A stretch of 64,000 nt of DNA from Cypionkella sp. (GTDB lineage Bacteria > Pseudomonadota > Alphaproteobacteria > Rhodobacterales > Rhodobacteraceae). The notes below the pieces were generated by a model. The model had not been told where the DNA came from. It saw only the letters and a program-made list of their open reading frames with translations, and did no database searches. Location of the stretch: contig NZ_JAQGKQ010000049.1 in assembly GCF_028290025.1 (NCBI RefSeq), positions 1-64,000 on the forward strand, read 5' to 3'. Shown one piece after another: positions 61,866-64,000 of this stretch (the first letter of the stretch is position 1; every line of letters starts with the position of its first letter). The translations under genes and the position numbers were made by a program.

Positions 61866-62438
61866 ATGTTTTACAAGGACGAACGGCTCGCGCTGTTCAT
61901 TGATGGTTCCAACCTTTACGCCGCAGCTAAGGCGCTTGGGTTTGACATCGACTACAAGTTACTGCGTCAAGAGTTCATGCGTCGTGGCAAGCTGCTGCGG
62001 GCGTTTTACTATACAGCTCTGCTGGAAAATGACGAATACTCGCCGATCCGTCCACTGGTTGATTGGCTGCACTACAACGGCTTTACGATGGTGACGAAGC
62101 CGGCCAAGGAATACACCGACAGCCAAGGTCGCCGGAAAGTCAAAGGCAATATGGATATCGAACTCGCGGTCGATGCGATGGAGCTGGCACCGCGCGTTGA
62201 TCACGTGGTGATCTTCTCGGGAGACGGTGATTTCCGTCCGCTTGTCGAAAGCCTGCAACGTCAGGGCGTTCGGGTCTCGGTGGTATCAACCATCCGCAGT
62301 CAACCTCCAATGATTGCCGACGAATTGCGCCGTCAGGCTGATAATTTCATCGAACTGGACGAATTGCGTGACGTGATCGGTCGCCCGCCGCGTGAGCCTC
62401 GCGCTGAGCGCGATGAAGAGCCGGTTGATGTGAAGTGA
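61866..62438 (+). CDS. NYN-domain protein (LabA/DUF88)
   Basis: 190 residues. 'LALFIDGSNLYAAAKALGF' and 'KGNMDIELAVDAMELAPRVDHVVIFSGDGDFRPLVESL' in pieces carry the Asp residues of the NYN/PIN fold, of the LabA type. Such proteins are RNA-related nucleases, often of unknown target. A polar C-terminal tail follows. ATG 61866 is preferred to a start 38 codons earlier, which is not family-like. It runs towards ispH. Confidence 0.88.
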   Translation: MFYKDERLALFIDGSNLYAAAKALGFDIDYKLLRQEFMRRGKLLRAFYYTALLENDEYSPIRPLVDWLHYNGFTMVTKPAKEYTDSQGRRKVKGNMDIELAVDAMELAPRVDHVVIFSGDGDFRPLVESLQRQGVRVSVVSTIRSQPPMIADELRRQADNFIELDELRDVIGRPPREPRAERDEEPVDVK

Positions 62439-62466
62439 CCAACGTCGCTTTGCGGTGATGAGCTTT

Positions 62467-62492
62467 GGCCGGGGCGGGAAACTGCCTCGGCC
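62467..62492 (+). terminator. Hairpin after the NYN gene (weak terminator)
   Basis: GGCCGGGGC (62467-62475) pairs with GCCTCGGCC (62484-62492) with one wobble; only TT follows. It may end the NYN transcript. The rest of the 240-base gap up to ispH shows nothing else. Confidence 0.4.
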
Positions 62493-62678
62493 TTGGCAAT
62501 TAAGGCAGCTGTAATTGCGCAGAAATGTGGCAATGGTCAGACGCGGGTGTTGCCAGATACGGGCTAACTGGGCGCAGGATAGTATTGCGCGGGAAGTGCT
62601 AGTTTGTCCCGCAACACTAGACGGCGCGCGCCCGGCAGCTTAGGTCTAGCCCAAACGCGAGAAGTCTCGAGAACCCCA

Positions 62679-63629
62679 ATGACCTTACCGAAACTCACCC
62701 TATATCTTGCCGCCCCGCGCGGCTTTTGCGCCGGTGTTGACCGCGCGATCAAGATTGTCGAACTTGCGCTGCAAAAATGGGGCGCACCAGTCTATGTTCG
62801 GCATGAAATCGTGCATAACAAGTTCGTGGTCGATGCGTTGCGGGCTAAAGGCGCGGTGTTTGTCGAGGAACTTGATGAATGTCCTTCGGATCGCCCGGTG
62901 ATATTCTCGGCCCACGGGGTGCCAAAATCTGTGCCAGCGGCGGCGGAAGCTCGGGCGATGATCGCGGTCGATGCGACGTGCCCCTTGGTTACCAGGGTGC
63001 ATAATGAGGCACAAAGGCATTTTGAAGCGGGCCTTCAGATGGTGATGATCGGCCATGACGGGCACCCCGAAACCATTGGTACCATGGGACAATTGCCCGT
63101 AGGTGAAGTCTTGTTGGTCGAGACGGCGGGAGATGTAGCGACACTGGCGGTGCGCGATCCACAGCGGTTGGCCTATATCACCCAAACCACCTTGTCTGTC
63201 GATGACACGGCGGGAATTGTGGCGGCGCTTGAGGCGCGGTTTCCGGCGATCATCGGGCCGCATAAGGAAGACATTTGCTATGCCACCACCAACCGGCAAG
63301 CGGCGGTTAAGGCCATTGCCGGCAAGATTGACGCGCTTTTGGTGATCGGAGCGCCGAATTCGTCCAACTCGCGGCGGCTGGTCGAGGTTGGGCGATCCTC
63401 GGGTTGTAGCTATGCGCAACTGGTGCAGCGGGCCGCCGATATCGACTGGCGTTCGCTGGAAGGCATTGCCTCGGTTGGGGTTACGGCCGGGGCTTCGGCA
63501 CCGGAGGTGTTGGTCAATGAAGTGATTGATGCTTTTTGTGCGCGGTTTGAGACCACGGTGGAATTGGTCGAAACCGCACAAGAAAACATTGAGTTCAAAG
63601 TGCCGCGTATATTGCGGGAAAGTGTGTAA
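62679..63629 (+). CDS. ispH: 4-hydroxy-3-methylbut-2-enyl diphosphate reductase
   Basis: 316 residues. Three Cys ligands of the iron-sulfur cluster are in '[12 protein letters not shown]', '[14 protein letters not shown]' and '[11 protein letters not shown]'; '[10 protein letters not shown]' and 'SSNSRRLVE' bind substrate. It is the last step of the non-mevalonate isoprenoid path. Start 62679 (MTLPKL) fits relatives, though no strong ribosome site is seen. One base separates its stop from rnhA. Confidence 0.96.
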   Translation: MTLPKLTLYLAAPRGFCAGVDRAIKIVELALQKWGAPVYVRHEIVHNKFVVDALRAKGAVFVEELDECPSDRPVIFSAHGVPKSVPAAAEARAMIAVDATCPLVTRVHNEAQRHFEAGLQMVMIGHDGHPETIGTMGQLPVGEVLLVETAGDVATLAVRDPQRLAYITQTTLSVDDTAGIVAALEARFPAIIGPHKEDICYATTNRQAAVKAIAGKIDALLVIGAPNSSNSRRLVEVGRSSGCSYAQLVQRAADIDWRSLEGIASVGVTAGASAPEVLVNEVIDAFCARFETTVELVETAQENIEFKVPRILRESV

Positions 63630-63630
63630 A

Positions 63631-64000
63631 ATGCCGGATTTGTTTGCTTATACCGATGGAGCCTGCTCGGGAAATCCTGGCCCCGGCGGCTGGGGCGTCT
63701 TGATGCTCGCGCGCGAAGACGGCGCGGTTGTGAAGGAACGCACGCTGTTTGGCGGCGAGGCGCATACCACAAACAACCGTATGGAGCTGCTGGCCGCGAT
63801 TTCGGCGTTGGAGGCTTTGACCAAAGCGTCAGAACTGACGATTGTGACTGACAGCGCCTATGTGAAGAACGGCGTCACCGAGTGGATCCACGGCTGGAAG
63901 CGCAACGGCTGGAAAACCTCTGGCAAGGATCCTGTGAAGAACGCCGATCTTTGGCAGCGGCTGGATACCGCCCAAGCCAAGCACAAAGTTATGTGGCGCT
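63631..64000 (+). CDS. rnhA: Ribonuclease HI, N-terminal part
   Basis: Truncated by the window end after about 123 residues. It starts '[22 protein letters not shown]' (in two parts, first catalytic Asp), then '[14 protein letters not shown]' with the catalytic Glu and '[14 protein letters not shown]' with the next Asp. It removes RNA from RNA-DNA hybrids. ispH ends one base before its ATG, so they are in one operon. Confidence 0.95.
   Translation, partial: MPDLFAYTDGACSGNPGPGGWGVLMLAREDGAVVKERTLFGGEAHTTNNRMELLAAISALEALTKASELTIVTDSAYVKNGVTEWIHGWKRNGWKTSGKDPVKNADLWQRLDTAQAKHKVMWR

Noticed and set aside
1..64000. CRISPR arrays, tRNA or rRNA genes, insertion sequences, prophage
   Set aside because: No regularly spaced repeats, no tRNA-like cloverleaf signature, no transposase or phage genes were found on reading both strands.

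Overview
The window reads as chromosomal core sequence of an alphaproteobacterium of the Rhodobacterales (Rhodobacteraceae). The evidence is the rpsP-rimM-trmD-rplS order, a split ATP synthase F0 operon with a duplicated b subunit (b and b'), a MipZ division ATPase, a ChvI/ChvG two-component system next to a truncated HprK and PTS proteins, one bifunctional Rsh, a methylsuccinyl-CoA dehydrogenase of the ethylmalonyl-CoA pathway, an MbfA iron exporter, and several families largely confined to alphaproteobacteria (DUF1013, DUF1491, DUF6473). No rRNA, tRNA, CRISPR array, insertion sequence or prophage was recognised.

Layout. 1-5.4 kb: translation and RNA-processing genes (acetyltransferase tail, chorismate mutase, rpsP, rimM, membrane protein, trmD, then rplS-rpmE after an inserted reverse-strand gene and a long leader). 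5.4-9.0 kb: secreted protein, mipZ, malonyl-CoA synthetase, ArsR-type regulator with its own operator. 9.2-11.9 kb: atpI-atpB-atpE-atpF'-atpF. 11.9-20.1 kb: FCD-GntR regulator, OmpA-like lipoprotein, Ada-like methyltransferase, nth, PfkB kinase, a Doc-type toxin-antitoxin pair, RNase T2, DUF1013 protein, Usp protein and two tiny proteins. 20.2-25.7 kb: LysR regulator, phenylacetate-CoA ligase, membrane-anchored NYN RNase, accD-folC. 25.7-33.4 kb: TetR regulator, mbfA with a probable Irr box, AEC carrier, then two tightly overlapping groups (fghA-CAP-YaiI and DMT-HAD-OCD). 33.6-43.0 kb: parC, SH3 protein, SDR, HIG1-like protein, cobalamin adenosyltransferase, etfBA, DUF6473, hbd, acyltransferase. 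43.0-51.4 kb: reverse-strand chvI-chvG-hprK-rapZ-EIIA-HPr, divergent from pckA, then mcd. 51.4-61.7 kb: a long reverse-strand block (MFS, recO, DUF1491, era, rnc, lepB, acpS, pdxJ, DUF2062, rsh, rpoZ, folK). 61.8-64 kb: NYN protein, ispH, start of rnhA.

How the genes fit together. Several genes serve acyl-CoA carbon metabolism: mcd, hbd, etfBA (electron acceptor for acyl-CoA dehydrogenases), the cobalamin adenosyltransferase (cofactor for mutases), matB and accD. They sit apart, not in one operon. The reverse cluster at 43-47.5 kb joins envelope or acid sensing (ChvG/ChvI) to a regulatory PTS (HPr with both His15 and Ser46, EIIA, HprK, RapZ). It is transcribed away from pckA across a region with two 20-bp-spaced LacI-type half-palindromes, so gluconeogenesis and carbon sensing share one intergenic region.

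The less ordinary material is mostly regulatory or small: a perfect ArsR operator, a probable Irr box, an FCD-type operator, paired pckA sites, hairpins inside the rpsP and atp operons, a three-copy dispersed intergenic repeat with fixed internal spacing, a second G/C-hairpin repeat, four small proteins with good ribosome sites, and an unknown gene inserted in the trmD-rplS block. I found no clear new multi-gene system.
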